From JALSJK01 sp964530345 (GTDB lineage Bacteria; Pseudomonadota; Gammaproteobacteria; Methylococcales; Methylomonadaceae): 5,657 bases of DNA. Position numbers and translations under genes: made by a program. Shown piece by piece: positions 5,089 to 5,657 of this stretch; position 1 is the stretch's first letter, and each line of letters begins with the position of its first letter. The notes beneath the pieces are model-generated. The model was not told the origin of the DNA, did not search any database, and worked only from the letters and a program-made list of their open reading frames with translations. The DNA lies in assembly GCA_964530345.1 (NCBI GenBank), contig CAZGYJ010000172.1:1-5657 (forward strand), in the 5' to 3' direction.

Positions 5089-5602
5089 AAACCTTAACTA
5101 CGAAATAATTTATAAAAAGTCAGTTATGAGATATTTATCTTTGTACACGACGAAAATTGGACAAGAGGAGATAAATTTTTGGTAACTAGTCGACCCTGAA
5201 AAACCAAAATAACAGCCTGGATCTGCAACCGTCATTTTCTACAGAGAATTATTTCATTGCCAATTGCAATTGTTCTGTTGATTTTGAACAGTGAAACCAA
5301 AAAAAACACCGGACAATAAAAGCTGCGAAGATAGGACAAGATAGCTTGCCCATAAACCTTTCTCTATTGCTTCATCGACCAACTTTAAACCAAACTCCAG
5401 CAGTAGCTTTGCAAGTAAATGATTTTCTCTTGTTGAAATTGCGCGGGTCTCTATCCGGTAATTCAACAAAATAACGTTTCTTTTTAGACAAAAAATTTCA
5501 TCCTCAAAAATAAAAATAGTTTTTTGGTTGGTACTTGGTTGCGACTTTTTAAGAAGAAACCTGATAGAGGAAGAAAAAAGAAACGTAAGTTATTGAAAAA
5601 GA
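5089..5602. other. Gene-poor AT-rich stretch between hslR and tRNA-His
   Basis: I find no convincing gene in this roughly 500-base stretch. The longest open frame (71 codons on the minus strand, 5254-5469) starts with TTG, lacks a ribosome binding site and has no recognisable motif. A 19-codon plus-strand frame at 5125-5184 is equally unsupported. Visible structure is limited to a perfect 12-base palindrome CAATTGCAATTG at 5261-5272, long A/T runs, and an imperfect inverted repeat near the tRNA (listed separately). It may be the decayed remains of a gene or inserted element beside a tRNA, but no transposase or integrase piece is recognisable. Confidence 0.5.
5470..5594. repeat. Imperfect inverted repeat flanking about 90 bases next to tRNA-His
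   Basis: The left arm AATAACGTTTCTTTTT (5470-5485) recurs in reverse complement at 5575-5594, where AATAAC and GTTTCTTTTT are separated by an extra TTAC. The whole unit is about 125 bases and lies just downstream of the tRNA gene. It could be a very small non-autonomous element with terminal repeats, or the arms of a long AT-rich transcript hairpin. The arms are low in complexity, so chance is possible. No target-site duplication is evident. Confidence 0.3.
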
Positions 5603-5657
5603 TGGGGTGAACGATGGGGCTCGAACCCACGACAACCGGAATCACAATCCGGGGCTC
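5603..5657 (-). tRNA. tRNA-His (anticodon GTG), 3' portion; 5' end outside the window
   Basis: On the minus strand the sequence gives the 3' 55 bases of a histidine tRNA. The anticodon arm is CCGGA-TTGTGAT-TCCGG with anticodon GTG. The T arm GTGGG-TTCGAGC-CCCAT closes with one wobble pair. The 3' acceptor strand CGTTCAC is followed by discriminator C73, as expected for tRNA-His with its extra G at position -1, and by an encoded CCA ending at 5603. The D arm and 5' acceptor strand lie beyond the right edge. The layout matches E. coli tRNA-His closely. T-rich sequence follows downstream, but I see no clean terminator hairpin. Confidence 0.95.

Noticed and set aside
5079..5279. 10-base inverted repeat (AACAGAACAA at 5079-5088, TTGTTCTGTT at 5270-5279)
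   Set aside because: It is short and widely separated with no supporting structure, so chance is the simplest explanation.
5254..5469. 71-codon minus-strand open frame with a hydrophobic stretch
   Set aside because: It starts with TTG, has no ribosome binding site or promoter, matches no family I recognise, and is short enough to be chance in AT-rich DNA.

Overview
The window looks like core chromosome of a fairly AT-rich gammaproteobacterium. XseA, TusB, the SugE-type exporter and Hsp15 all align from memory with their E. coli counterparts at nearly the same lengths (453, 95, 106 and about 129 residues). The DsrC/TusE protein and the C-terminal motifs of XseA also fit this group. A sulfur- or methane-oxidising lineage such as Methylococcales would suit the DsrC-type tail and the gene mixture, but that placement is a guess.

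Layout from left to right. On the minus strand, bases 1-842 carry a secreted M23 peptidoglycan hydrolase that runs off the left edge. Its start codon overlaps the stop codon of xseA (835-2196), the exonuclease VII large subunit, so the two form a coupled xseA-M23 pair. A divergent spacer (2197-2281) holds three helically phased 7-bp repeats. It leads to a plus-strand gene for a small secreted, Asp/His/Tyr-rich protein of unknown function (2282-2740). Convergent to that is a YcgR-like PilZ c-di-GMP effector (2792-3523, minus). A second divergent spacer (3524-3687) precedes a tight plus-strand operon of three genes: an SMR exporter of the guanidinium (SugE/Gdx) type, tusB (TTG start, missed by an ATG-only reading) and tusE/dsrC. 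This operon converges on hslR (Hsp15; 4637-5026, minus), which has its own TATAAT promoter. The right end is about 500 bases with no convincing gene, then the 3' part of a tRNA-His gene (minus) cut by the window edge.

How the genes relate. XseA degrades single-stranded DNA and the M23 enzyme acts on the cell wall; their link is only transcriptional and translational coupling. TusB and TusE belong to one sulfur relay that normally also needs TusC and TusD, which are not here. The TusE protein carries both cysteines of the DsrC tail, so it may serve a dissimilatory or regulatory sulfur role rather than only tRNA 2-thiolation. Hsp15 recycles stalled 50S subunits.

I did not find a clearly new system, mobile element or CRISPR array. 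The most worthwhile signals are the sugE-tusB-tusE cluster with a DsrC-type TusE, the phased repeats in front of the unknown secreted protein, the possible leaderless start of xseA, and the inverted repeats beside tRNA-His.
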